Part shown: positions 48,301 through 60,375 of the stretch, in pieces
Layout: each line of letters starts with the position of its first letter
How positions within the stretch are numbered: the stretch's first letter is position 1
From: Lepidurus packardi
Taxonomy: Eukaryota > Arthropoda > Branchiopoda > Notostraca > Triopsidae
Assembly (NCBI GenBank): GCA_023053545.1
Contig: JAKZAN010000004.1
Coordinates: 4,588,001-4,652,000, forward strand
Reading direction: 5' to 3'
DNA length: 64,000 nt
Translations under genes and position numbers: made by a program
Notes under the pieces: model-generated
The model's database searches: none
What the model was told of the DNA's origin: nothing
What the model saw: the letters and a program-made list of their open reading frames with translations, nothing else

Positions 48301-51300
48301 TTAAACAGAATAACACACGCTACACATGGAGCGAACACAAAAGGAGGCAGAAACAAAGGTGCCGATACTGCCCTTATGAGCTTCTCATGACAAAGTCATT
48401 GTTGCCAGAGCTTCATTTCTGCCGATAAGAAAGCTTATAAGTCGGAGGCTTCCTAATGGGAATCGCGTCCCCACACGTGTGGACTAGTGAGCAAAAGCCC
48501 TGTAGGCTGGAGCGGAAGACATATAGTAGCAACAGCAAGAAAACATATTACTGTGTACTGGCAACACATTAGCACCACCGAACCTTCCCGGAGGCCAGAG
48601 GCTTTTCGGGGGAAAAAAATATTTTTTAAAAAAGAGAGAAACTCCTGGAAGCGTAAGTTACTGGCGCTGAGGGAAGGCTACGGTTAACAAAGAAATGTGC
48701 CTAGTACATGAAAGTAGAAAGCGCTATTTCTGCGTGTCCCGGTACTTGTCGTGAGCGGTTATTTCTTCACTATATCATTAGCAACACGACAAAACAGAGT
48801 TCGTGAGCTGTGTGGCAAAGGTTGTCTGGGTTTTGTCAGCTTTCTGACACGAATCCCGAACGCAGCCAAGGCACTTACTGCCGCAGAAATATGACATTTG
48901 AGGGCTCGCCTTCCGTGACAGGCATGGCACACAACTTATGGCGAATGTATGTGTCTTTCTCAGCCTCTTTCGTACGTGATGGGAAATGCAGCCTGGGAAA
49001 ACCTGAGATGGTCCCACAAGCTGTGTATAAGCTTATTGCTTACATTCTTAACAATCCCCATCAATGACTCTTGCCCAAGAATGGTGGGAAGAAAACCTAA
49101 ACAAGAAATAATCTTCTCAGCGAAATTTACGACCTTCTACGACTTCCCATCTTCCAAGCATCCAGGATTGAAAATTCTGATCTAAGATCCAAAGATAAAG
49201 CCTTCTAGAAGAGGTGAAGATATAGATAAACGGCTTCTGAAGCAGTCACTAAAAAAGAAAACTGCCGCAACCCAAGGAGAGTGTTAACACGGAAACCTTA
49301 CATGCTCCAGGGCTACCCCCAAAATGATCCCCGAGGGTACGGATGTATTTATTTCCAATGCTGCAAACATCCTTGGACAGAGTAGGCCTATAGCCTATAT
49401 ACTGTGCTCTTGGCAGAAATAAAGGAACAAGAAAAAAGCTGCGATTTGCTAAGATTCCAAGGAAAATGTTGATCAAATTTCATCTTTGCACTGCAAAAAT
49501 TGTCTGCTTTAAAATTATGGATTTTTCAAACAAGACACTTTACTTCACATTTTCCCTTTAAAGAATGCTAAATGTACTTCTAATGTAAACTGGAAATGAG
49601 CGGAAGTAGAAGAACTAGAACCGCAAAAAAAAAAATCCTGATCTCGTCGCAGTTCACTTGTGGACTCTTTCATTTCTATTTCCCACCAGAGACTCTATAA
49701 GTGCCCTGTACTGGGCCAAGCCAAGCATCTCCAACCTAACCATCTCATCCATCAAGGAAGTCTAGTCCGGAAACGTTAGCGAAAATGAGTTCCGACTCAT
49801 CTTCCCCCCCCCCCCTCCCTTTAAAAAAAACTTCCTGTTTTGTGGGGTTATCCTCCTACACTATCTTCATACTGTAGCACGAACTTAATTCAGTTGCAAA
49901 CTACGCAGAAATATTACCGTATTACTGTCTTCCATAACGACCAGAAAAGGAGAGCGGGGTCCGTTTTGCCTTTCCTTATTATTAGAAATAACTCCCGAGC
50001 CTCAAATGGCTGAACGATAGAGAGAGTGAGAGACAGAAGGAGAAAGAGAGAGAATGCACAACGATAGACAGTCTGCTTTGTATTGCGATGATGGACTTAT
50101 TATTGAATCCCAACCGACCAACTATTACTGTTATAGATTCCGCTAATGGCACTGGCAGCAATCTTTAGGGGAACTCTATGACTTTTACTAAGTGTGATGG
50201 ATACTGCAAGGCAGCTGCTTCAGGATCATCTTCCAAACCCCTTTTTTTCTCTCATCATACATACCATCATATCTACCCATGAAAAGAAGGAAGGGTAAAG
50301 GATAGTAGTACTCTTATCCCCGCAAGTCTTTGACTCGAAAAAGTCAACAACAAACAACAAACTCACCAAGCGACCTAATTTGCTGTGGGTATTCACTAAC
50401 AAAAAAGCCCATACTAAGGATCTATTCAACTACATTGCAAGCTTACAAAATAAAACCCTCCGCCCACTCAGACCTTGCGGAAGAAATACAACAATAGAAA
50501 AAGGGAGGTGTGGCTTAGAGGATCCTTTTTTTCGGGAAGACTCTGACCTTTTTAGTATTGACACTGCGGCATCTGCAAGGCAATAAAGTTAGCCGGTTTC
50601 ACTTCTTTCCAAGGCTATTCTATTAGACCGGGTGCACTCTTATTTCTGCATGTGCTTCGTTATCCCGCTCCTTCTTAACGTTGCTGATTACTGTTGATAA
50701 CATAGAAAGAAATCTCATTTGCACTCTACTACCGCAATTCGCTATACAAGACCCACATCCATAGACAAGAGAAGTTGTTTGCCGAGGATTTTTTTCTGCT
50801 AACAGTATCCGGAGGAAGGAAGGACAGGCTTCGATTCCCTTTTGTGTCTGATAAATTCGTGGGACACGTGCCAATGATCCTATCTCACAATTGTTGTTCA
50901 CAAGACCCTAAAAGCATTCGCATTGTTGTCCAGAAAAATTCCCCTGCGCCCTAGACAAACCAAAACATACCCTCACTGACATTTATGTTCTGCTTCGGTA
51001 TATTCTCATGAATGCTCCGTATTCTGCTTCTGTGTATATTTCACTAATATATTTAGAGTATTAACAAAAATAATTCTTTCTTTTTTGTACTAAATTGTCT
51101 TATTTTCTTTGATTAGTATAGAATATATACTTTAAAAAGCTATATTTCTTGACTTATTTTTAATATAAAAATACACGAAAATTGAATTAATTAAAGACAA
51201 TTCTATTTCTCGCGGCTTTGGCTATGTTTCGACTGCCACGCAAAGATACTTAGTTAAAGTCTATAGTTCGAGGAATTTCTTTAGCTACTTTCTTCTTTGA

Positions 51301-54300
51301 CTATGTGTAAAAATGAACTCATGGATTTTGATCTCCCTTACGCAATCGCTAATGACGTCAACTTAATGAAAGTCAGGACACAAGAAACTTGACCCTACTC
51401 GCGGATTAGTTGACAATATCCCTTAACAAGTCCGGGCAGTTCCATTATACCCAAAGTCTTTTCAGATAATTAATTTATTGATTCAGTCGTTCGGAAAAAA
51501 ACTTTTTTTTATCTTCACGAAAAGCAAAAGAAAAGAAAACCCCAGAAACTGACCGAACTTGACAGCTTTTTTCTTTTCCTTTTTAGCAAGAACAGATTTT
51601 ACTGAACCCCCAAAGAAACCATTAAGCATTACTCATAACTTTTGACCCTTTCGATTGTGTTTATTATCCAGCCATGTGCCACGCTTCCTCAGGCGACAAA
51701 ATGGTTTCTTTTCGATGAGGAAAGCACGATTTCAAGCAGAAGGTTAAAAGAAAAAAAAATATACAATGTCATATCAATACATCCACCACCACCTAATAAC
51801 GTTCAAGTGCGTTCAAGCAAGAGCTTGTCTGGCCTAGAACCTCCTTGGAGATGATTCCCTGGCTCTTCGTTGGTGTATATCACAGTACACGCAGAGCAAC
51901 GCAGTTTTTTATACGCAATTCTTTCAACGTAGCGTTTTTTGGGGGTGGGGAGGGGGGCTAAACTCAGCTTTTCTTTTATGCCCTTGTTTTACTTTTGAGT
52001 GACTTGCATCTGAAAAAAATGCGAACAATTGATCCTCTTACGGAAAACGATTTGCAGCATCTCAATTCTTCCCTATTTCTTTAAATATAGAAAATTGTAA
52101 GATCGAGGAAGATAAAAGAAATGGATTTCTATGAGAGGCAAGCAAAACCACACGTTCCCTGCAGGTGGCATGTAATTTTTTCTCAAGAGGTGAGAAAAAC
52201 GTCACGTGAACACACCTCACCTTACTCAAACAAATCCGGACTACAATGTCTTCAATTCAGAGAATGTAAAGAATTGCCAAGAGAACTTCAACGAAAGTGG
52301 TCTGACAGTCAATATTATTACAATAAACAATTAAAATAACCCAATTTAGTTCATAATATTTATCAATATAAAACGAATATATAAACCCTAAAATGATATT
52401 TCTAATTGGGGTTTCCACTTAAAAAGAAAAAAAAGAAAGATTTTTTTAGAAGCACTCATGGCAACCCAGAAACGTACTCTACGGTTGACTAAGACGAAAA
52501 TACCCCTAAGGAATCCGGATTCTGTCAACGGACACCGTTCGAAATCGCACAACTTCCTCCATTTAGTGACATATTGTCTCGTGCAATTTAATTAATTTGT
52601 ATCCAGGGCAACATCCTCTCCCCAATTCCAGAATCCCCTTTTCGAACTCAGCGACTTCTAGACTGGCTGCTAGAATAACAATAATAATAGCAATATCATT
52701 AATAATAATAAAATACAATTATTGACAGTAATTCATATTAGTTATTATTTAAAAAAAAAAAAAAAAAAAAACTATGACCTATGTTGTGCAATTGCTCGTC
52801 GCGTATAGTAAACCATTCTTGATGTCCAAAGCGTCATTTTCGTCCCCTTTTTCTCTTCTTACCCAAGAAGCCATAACCGTCCAAGAGAGGAGATCGTCAA
52901 CTGCAGTCGTCCAAATTCCCTCACCACGGCATCTTTGACACCAGATGTAAATTGCCTTGCTTTCCCCCTCTCGGAAAAACGACCCAAAACAGCAAGAAAG
53001 CAACACTAAGGTCGATATATCAAATCCCCTCCCCGCAATCCTACTAACACCCAATTAAGAATTTGCATTACAACAAGAAGGCTCCTGACCCAATATCCCT
53101 TGATGTTACGTACTTGAAACATTTATAACTTTGAAGCTCAACACGTTTACCACGCAAATTGTGAGCAAAATTTTCCTTCTAAAAAGAACACTAAGGTAGC
53201 GTAAATAATAGAAATGTTTAGGAGGTTCTCATGGATTTTAGAGCCTTTTGCATAAAAGGTAAACGGAAAGAAAAAGTCCTGGAATTCCGCAAATTTACAT
53301 CGAAAAGGACAATTTTATTCGACAAATTCCGAAGCAGAGATATACCCACAACATAGACGAAAATTCAGGATTCGGAGAGAGGACAGTTCACGACTAACAT
53401 TTTATCCAAAATGCTCTCATGCGATACCTAGCACATACGAAGATAGTAGATCTCATCTAACTAAATCCCTTTTGATTCTGTTATTTCACATTTTATTTTT
53501 CTGCCTGTTTTTATAACGAACCTGTTAAGTTATTATAAGCAATATGTAACTGAGTGTAACTTGGATGAAAGCGGAAGACGATAATGTGTCGCGACGCGAC
53601 ACAGTTCGTCTTTAAACAATAAATAAAAAAAGGAAAATAACTGACACGTGTTAGCGCAAGAGAAATTGGCCTGTAGTATCATTATCAATCTCTCCAACTC
53701 TCCGGAGAAAGTTCTTAACTTGGGAAAACCGTAAAGAAAATTGTAACCATTGCAATAAAAATAGGAAAAAAAACTTTTGCCACAGCATATGACCCATTTC
53801 CTCTTAATGATCTTGTTAGAGTACTCTGGTCTACACTTCTTGCGAACTTTTTTTTATCATTTTTCTTTCTTGAGTCTCAGTTCCATTTCATTCAACTTCT
53901 CTCTATGGCTACAACTCTTTAGGTTTAGTCAAACTTTGTAGAGATAGAAACAAAGAGTGAAGGTATAATAGGTTTTCCTAACCTGGGAAGCTGTGTAATC
54001 TTTAAAAAAAAATCTTCAGAAAATTTAGCATTTTTTTATGGAAAAGAAAAGAACCGCAGCTTTACCTTGCAAATAGGGAATTAACTTGCAGAGTGTTTCA
54101 CCGAATATAAAATCTCGTAGCAACGTGCCGACAAGCGTGAAAGGCATACAAAAGACGCCCAGGAGTAAATCACTGATGGCCAGATTGAGCAAATAGAGGT
54201 TGGTGATGGTTCGCATGCGAGTGTTTTGTACCAAAGTGAGGATCACTAACGTATTGCCCAAGACTCCGAGCAAGAAAATAACAGTGTAGAGTGGAATTCG

Positions 54301-54564
54301 TACTTTGCCCGCTTCCCAGACAGATTCCACCGTCATCGAAGCCGGGTTTAATGTAGAGGAAAAGAAAGGGGTGTTCATCACCGAAGGCGACGCACTCTCC
54401 AAATATGGATTCGTAGGGGGAATTTCCGGGCTAACAGTGGTGGTAAAGTATGCTGATAAGATGTCTTGCAATTCTAGCGTCAAATTAAATTCGTTCAGCA
54501 TGTCGCTGCTATTCCTGAACTGCGATAGCACTGATAGCAAATACTCCTCCGTAGCTTCCTCCAT
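42374..54564 (-). CDS. CCKR: Cholecystokinin/sulfakinin-type GPCR (rhodopsin family)
   Basis: Plasma-membrane neuropeptide receptor; relatives respond to CCK/gastrin or sulfakinin peptides. Minus-strand exons 54564-54066, 45861-45661, 44137-43988 and 43002-42374 give 492 residues. The extracellular N-terminus has N-x-S/T sites (NSS, NLT). Residues 88-166 carry TM1, TM2 and the start of TM3 with GNTLVILTLVQNTRMRT, LAISDLLLGVFCMPFTLVG and CKLIPYLQ. Exon 2 has VSVSGWTLVAMSVERFFAIC (ERF in place of DRY). Exon 3 has GRHKCREVWPD with the loop Cys, then TM5. Exon 4 has a long third loop rich in Ser, Pro and Gln, then TM6 CWTPLYVINTWSLF and TM7 with NPITYCF (NPxxY), and Cys and basic residues after it. 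The VGTLLRDFIFG and GRHKCREVW segments are typical of CCK receptors. Intron 1 is 8.2 kb, far longer than others here. Confidence 0.92.
43143..43445. repeat. Degenerate tandem repeat, about 62 bp unit, five copies
   Basis: In the last receptor intron, units starting near 43143, 43208, 43268, 43331 and 43391 each begin with a form of AAGCATAGGAA and hold a CCCTTA-like and a GGTC/GATC-TTTT-like part at matching places. The copies have drifted a lot. Confidence 0.55.
45521..45587 (+). promoter_or_regulatory. Promoter-like cluster antisense to the receptor
   Basis: In 67 bp on the plus strand: GTAAACAAA (forkhead-like, 45521), TTACGTCA (CRE-like, 45541), GGGGCGG (GC box, 45550) and TATATAAA (45580). 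A start about 30 bp on would begin next to receptor exon 2, antisense to it. No coding exon is known downstream on that strand. Confidence 0.3.
45862..54065 (-). other. Receptor intron 1 (8.2 kb)
   Basis: Runs from the donor after TM3 start (AAG|GTAAAG) to the acceptor before AVSVSVSG. I looked on both strands for nested genes and found none: open frames at 46862-47101 (-), 47834-48136 (+), 50623-50901 (-) and 52779-53054 (-) show no family resemblance. It holds a GA-rich patch near 50020, a C run near 49806, a run of 21 A at 52751 and one copy of a dispersed repeat at 47531. Confidence 0.6.
52751..52771. repeat. Homopolymer A run (21 A)
   Basis: Twenty-one A after an AT-rich, (AAT)n-like patch at 52676-52750. 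On the plus strand it looks like the A tail of an old retroposed element, but no coding element is seen upstream. Confidence 0.8.
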
Positions 54565-56099
54565 GGTTCTCTTCCCAAACTTGAAACACTTGAACTATAA
54601 TTCCTTCATTTTAGAATTGTCGCCGTGCGTTCTTATATGCTTAAAGCAAGCAATGTAGGTTTGGTTTTTAGATTTTTTTTAAAAGAAACTAACTTATTGC
54701 TTTTCCCGCAGAGAAGGGCGAGGGAGAAGTAGTAATGCTGTTACTAGAGAGAGCGAGAAAAGCCAAGTGGTGTAGCAAACGCTCGGATTCAAAAGACTAG
54801 GACTTGGGCACGCACGCAGACTCCGGCGAGGAGCGTAGAAGAAGCGAATTGTAGGACTAGTAACTGTTTGGTATTCTTTTTTTCGGGGGAGGGGTGTGAG
54901 AGGTTAAGAATTCGAGGAAGAAGCTACAACAAGAAGTTTTTAAGAGGCTGGTGAGGTTGTTTTTATCCCATCTTTTTGTTTGGAAGGAAATAAAAGTTGG
55001 CTCGTTGTGTAAAAGGCGATGCACCGTGGAAAGAAGAAATGAAACAGAAGACGCTCCCGGTTATTACATGACTGGACTGACAAGCTGTGCAGCTTTACTC
55101 CTTTGGTTAACCTAACTAACCTCATGGAATGCGCGGAATGTTCAAGCCGACCGCCTCTTCGCTTGCTTTTCCAGCTCTGAAGAGCAGTGAACAAGAGTTT
55201 AAAAGTAGGACTACCTAAACTCCAGAACTAACAGACTAATTAGAGGGAACACGATATAAAATCTTAATTTAGAAACACACAAGAATGCTCTTGGAAGGCT
55301 ATACAAATGTTGAGGTTGCCTGACGCAACAAGTCAAGCTTAATAATAACTAATTTCTTAACAAAAGCGTAGGCTTATAATTGGACTTAAGATTAAATATT
55401 CAGACAAGAATGCTTTACTAGCAAGATCAAATATACAGTTACGAGAATGTTCAAGGATTATAAAGCTTAAGGATATTATTAAAAAGCTTACGAAATCCGG
55501 TCTCCTCGAAAAATATCGAACGTAGTTTTCAAAACCAAAACTAGCCCACGCCATCTTTAGCACGGTCGAATTCGTGCTCTAACGAACGAAAAAGGGGCAT
55601 CCGCGCTCTACGTTATATAAAGAATTAGTTCAGGATGAAGAATTTGCTTATATAAGCTAACTACCTCACTGATTACGGGGAAATAAAAGCAAATTGCGCA
55701 ATCACGCACATTTTCGTTTCCCGGACGACATAACAAATTATTTAAACATCCATTGCGAAATACAACTCACGCTATCAGTAGCTAGCGTCTATTACTAAAT
55801 GACTGAACGGAACACTTGGAGGCGAGTTACTTGTACTGTACGCTTTCCTGCGATTAGGTTTCTGTAAGGCTACACAAGACTAACAGTCGCTCCTTACAGC
55901 GAAAGAGCCGCTAGCTGTAGCTCTTTTGAACGAGTTTGAAAAATTATGAAAAGATGGTGCAAAAAGACATAATTTATACAGAAAATAAAACGTAAAATAT
56001 ATTCTCGATCTTGCTAAAAAATTACCGGACATAAAGCTCTTTGGACATTTCGTTAAAATACCAACATCTCCTTTCTTAAACATTTGGTTTTGAAAATCA
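54565..56099. other. Region between the receptor 5' end and HPS1 3' end
   Basis: About 1.5 kb between two genes on the minus strand, containing the receptor promoter and the HPS1 3' untranslated region. No TATA box or gene recognised. Confidence 0.45.
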
Positions 56100-58492
56100 T
56101 CAGAGCAAAAAATCAAAATCGAATGCAGGTTTGCTGCCTAACCAAAAATTGGCAACTTTAGGCAATCTGCGGCATTGCTCTAAGACTGTTTCTGGACTGG
56201 TTAAGGCCAGGTGCAAGCAGAACAGTTCATGGCAATTGGCTTCCTTTTTTCGCTTTTTTTTACTCAGGTTCAAACGCTGTACGATTTGCCTATGAAAAAA
56301 CATTAACATCTTCCAACTTTTTAGTGATTCCGAATTTCATACTGGTAAGAATCGTGCCCAATAATTCCAGGTACGCCTAAACATTCCTGCGCTTCTAATA
56401 CTGATTCTAAAGGGACCAGTTGACCCTAAATAATTTAACTATTAGTTTCAGATTTAATTAAACAAGCAAAAATAAATTCGTAGAATAATAATACCGGACT
56501 AGGTTCCATGAGTATAACGTGACTATAACGGAACATTTCATCAGTCCAAGTGGACCAGAGCTTCCCTTCTTTCATATCCGAAACGGCTTGAGAGATCATA
56601 CTGAATATCTACGGCAAGAAAAAATGAAACAAAATGAGACGAATTTTTACAAATTTTCACCTGTTCTTGGTGGAAATTGTTTTCTTGCGTGTAACACGGC
56701 ATAAGCATCATATTTCCCGCGGTGGTACTTCGGTCCACGTAAATGAAATGTACGAGTTCAGGAAATGCAGCAAAATCTGTTTTCCCAATCGAGCGGTCCA
56801 CTGGAAACGAGCAAAGTTGACTGAATTCGCCACTCGGGTTCAGTTGCTGAAACACGCGGTCGCTGATCTGACTCAACAGTTCTTCACGGTCATCCGAGAG
56901 GACCACAAATGTATTGAGCTCGCTAAAAAAGTCATCCAGGGCCAACCGCACCCGGTTTAGCACCCGCTGTTCTTTCAATTGACTGTCATTCGCATTTTTC
57001 TCCAAGTATCGCGAGACTTCACCCAGATCTTCCTCTAGTTTGGATGGTTTTTCCGCAGAATCTGCAGTAGCTTTTTTGGCGAGTTGCATCAGGCGTCGAC
57101 ACGCTTGTTTTAACGCTTTTCTTATGGGTACTTTCTTTTCCTGGGGTAGCTCTGAACGCTCCATGTCGTTTACCACCGTGATGAGGTCAAACGCGCTAGA
57201 AATTAGCGTATGACTGGTTACCTAATAAATAAATAAACTCAAATGTTCACATAATTCATAACTTAATTAATCTTCACTTTCCTGTTCTAATAGTATTAGC
57301 ATGACTTTTGGTCGAATTGTCTGGATGAGAACCTTCAGAGGCAGCCAAGTTCGCTCCGTGGTGGGTAGGAACAACAATAAATTACCATTTCCCCCTGCAA
57401 GTGACGTTTCACAGGTTGGTTTTCAAGTTTTTTAAGATATATTTGATACCTTCAACTGTAGAATGAAGTAACCTTGACGTAAAACTTAATTCCTGGTTAA
57501 ATGCTTTAATAAACACGATCAGGAACAAGATTCCGGAGGACGAAATCTCTGGCGCTCCAGGTCTAGGAAGATTTTGTCCCAAAAAAACGACAATTAGAAC
57601 TTTGAAATATTACGAAAGTAATATTTTTACCCAGCGTAGATCGACATTAGACGATGTTCTAGCAAAAAGACGCCTTGTAGGTACGATAGGGAGGTGCCTG
57701 TACTGCGATGGAAGTCCGTTAGCGCGTTTTCTAAAGTACTAACGCAGAATCCCGCCAAATCAGAACTCAAAGGGATCTGCTCGATGCCTTGGACTGCTGC
57801 AAATAGTTCTTTTTCTCGCAAATCTAGCCAAACATCAATCAGTCTGGTTAAAGTAGCGCTAGTTCGTGGGTTCTGCAATCTAAAAACAATAAACAGAAAA
57901 TATGTACATATCTTTTACCTTTTCAATCTTTTGAAAAATTATTTTATACAATTGGAAACCAGGACCAGCTACGTGTTGAGCAAAGGTTGCATATACTCTC
58001 AAATACTGCTGAAGATCAATGCCGTTGCTAGTGCTTCCATTCCGGCCAATACCGACGAACAACCATCCAGAATCCTATAATCCATTTCCAAAGAACCCAA
58101 ATAACATACATAAGAAACCTTTCCATGAAATTCTAAGAAAATTCAGGTTTGATTTGGTTTTACTTGTAAAAACTCAACGCGGGTCCCGTCCTCGCATTCC
58201 AAGTAGGTATACGGGTTATGAAAATGCAAATCCATCAGCCAATAAGAAGCGACCATAGGATTAAAGTGGTACCACAGCTCCTTGCTTTCATCTCTGTCAA
58301 CTTCCGCTCCATTATTCTAGAACAAGCATGGAAAAGTGCCTTAAAAAGAAATGTTTTTCCCATCTTCTTTTCAATTTTCTCTTTTACCAGGTCTGGGGAA
58401 GGACTTAGTACTAGTTGTACCAATTCCTGTGTATGACAAGCGTGAAGTAACAAATTCTGACTCCCAAAAATGGCACTACCTAAAATCCTCAT
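56100..58492 (-). CDS. HPS1: HPS1, BLOC-3 subunit
   Basis: Hermansky-Pudlak syndrome 1 protein, which with HPS4 forms BLOC-3, the exchange factor for Rab32/Rab38 in lysosome-related organelle formation. Minus-strand exons: 58492-58388, 58316-58164, 58074-57919, 57872-57631, 57562-57450, 57394-57282, 57221-56661, 56608-56495, 56425-56343, 56289-56100; 609 residues (human 700). Family marks: N-terminal longin-like part with GWLFVGIGRNG, the middle WLDLREKELFAAVQGIE and LLEHRLMSIYAG, and the strongly conserved FPELVHFIYVDRS with the end ANCHELFCLHLALTSP. The linker between the halves is short, which explains the smaller size. The intron after exon 6 (57281-57222) begins GAAAGT instead of GT and ends AG; all others are GT-AG. 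The terminal exon contains a Lys-rich stretch. Divergent from a candidate exon at 59412. Confidence 0.88.
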
Positions 58493-59411
58493 TTTCGGAC
58501 CTTTCACACACGCAGAAAAATACAGATATCACTTGGATTTTTCTTCTTTTTTAGAGCTTTTTTTCCTAATGATTATTCTTTGATATTTTCCGCAAGTTTG
58601 CTCGCGCCTGCGTAGGCACGACGAGATTAACATTAGCCGAAGCCTTTCATTAGCATTTTTAGCTCGTCAAGGTGTCTGCAAACGTTGATAGAAGGAGCTC
58701 ATTTCGCCTTTCTTGGCCATTTCCTATCTTGGCTTGTCTGTCTCGACTCAACAACCTCAAACCGAAAGGTAAACGAAAGCAAGAACCAGTTCCACCAGGA
58801 AAGGGACAAGGTCAGCCCCCCAAAACCGTTACGGCTTCGACTTGGGACTCTCCTCTTCATTCAAAAGTCCCCTGCTTCAAAATTTTGGTCATGATCCCTG
58901 CCTGAGTGAGTCCCATGCGACTCTTCTTTTAAGTACATCTTGCTGTGACTCTCCCAAAATGCTGGCGAAATTTTGGTTTATGAGTCAATACGACCTTGGT
59001 TATAGGAAAGAACTGCCATTATCTTATCTATTTGCCTTCACCATGGCAACATTCCTAAGCGGCTACGTAATGGTGCCGAAACCTTTCACAAAAGAGAGGA
59101 AAAGCATAAAAGGACACCTTTTTCCTTCTTCTTGGCCTTTTATCAATCTCTGTCCGGGTTTTTTCTCGGATGCTTTAGGTTACCCGCAATGATTCTCAAA
59201 CGGACCCAGACAAGTAACGCGAAAAGAGGGACAGAGAGAGAGTAGAGAGAGGCCGAGAACAAGCGGATCAGTTTGGGTTCTCGCCGGTCAGCGTGCCAGT
59301 CGTGCGGAACCTCGTAAAGCCGTTGGACATTTAAAATAATACCCTAAAACGCTTGATTCTTCATATAAATATTTTAATCTTAAAACGTAATTTTTTCGTA
59401 ACCAGTGAACC
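58493..59411. other. Divergent region between HPS1 and a candidate exon
   Basis: About 0.9 kb. The right part has a GA repeat (GAGAGAG near 59231-59252) and a GC-richer stretch at 59255-59330, promoter-like for the candidate exon. Open frames at 58672-58905 have no family resemblance. Confidence 0.4.
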
Positions 59412-59467
59412 ATGACCTCGACTCATACTGTGGGCCTCACCGGCGAAGAAAAGCGCACCAGTAGCAA
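59412..59467 (+). CDS. Candidate first coding exon of an unidentified gene
   Basis: ATG followed by 18 codons (MTSTHTVGLTGEEKRTSS) and then AA|GTAATT, a fair donor, ending in phase 2. The codon choice and charged, Ser/Thr-rich composition look coding, and a GC-rich, GAGA-containing patch lies just upstream. No partner exon was recognised to the right, so the rest may lie beyond the window. It may instead be a 19-codon open frame without function, as it would stop at TAA if unspliced. Confidence 0.35.
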
Positions 59468-60304
59468 GTAATTAAAACGCATTCCTTCCTTCCACTATTT
59501 TTTGTTGTTGTGAGGTCGTACGTTTTGCCCGCTATACTTTGAAATTCAAGTTGCTGACGTGCATAGTTGAACAAGAGCTCACTTGGTGATAAATTGCTCC
59601 AAGTTTCTAATACCGGTGTAGTGCATGAATCACGTACGGTTTAAAACAGTCTTCGTACTTCGTATTTCCCCCAAGGTTGTTTGTCTAATAAAACTTGGAG
59701 GGAGTTTGATCTACCCACGTTTTTGACTGTAAAACCTTTCTCAAATTGCTTTTCTATGCAAAATTTTTGGCCTCTTGAACTGCTTAGCAAATGAAAAATC
59801 TGCCAAGGATTTCCACTTACCGTTGGACCTTGTTTTGACCCTAAAAAGCAGGGTCAAAAAATTTAAACGCAGGGAGCGAGAGAAAAATAATTACTACATG
59901 TCTTTTATGCTTTCCCTGGGTTACCCCCTACTTTGCTGCATCTGTGGGAGTTCGTATTCTAAATAGTTATAAATGTTCGCCCCTTCGCTCTTTCACTCTT
60001 GGGAGCATTTCAAGGGGTTCAAACGAGGTCAACGTTTGTGCTATTCTCGAAAGTTCTACGTACTTGAAAATGAGTTAAGTTTCCTGGAAATAGATTTTGA
60101 AAGCAATAATGGTTTTTGAGAAACTTTCGAACATATATCTTGCAGATACTTGTAATTACAATAATTGGATCTGGGTGGAGATTTTTGCAGGCTTTGCAGG
60201 TTTTACTGCACATTCTTAGCGTTATCAAACCTAAAAGGAAGACGCGTAAAGAGCCATAAAGTTACTTTTTAAGTAATACAAAGCGCGTGGCGTTGGCTCG
60301 TAAG

Positions 60305-60375
60305 AATGCGGTATAGTGTGACGATTAAGACAAAAACCACATGAACGGCTTCTGTGATCCTGAGTTTCACTTTCG
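60305..60375 (+). repeat. Possible decayed pol III-type element
   Basis: GGTATAGTGTGACG (A-box-like, 60310) and TGAGTTTCACT (B-box-like, 60361), about 50 bp apart. Weak matches. Confidence 0.2.

Noticed and set aside
48778..49067. Cys-rich open frames in receptor intron 1
   Set aside because: No signal peptide or Cys spacing of a known family, and both strands are open at once, which suggests chance.
54305..54658. Plus-strand open frame of 117 codons
   Set aside because: It is the antisense shadow of the receptor's first exon.
57873..57919. Apparent GG donor in HPS1 intron 3
   Set aside because: The problem disappears when the acceptor TTGCAG just downstream is used (exon starts at 57872); the intron is then GT-AG and in phase.
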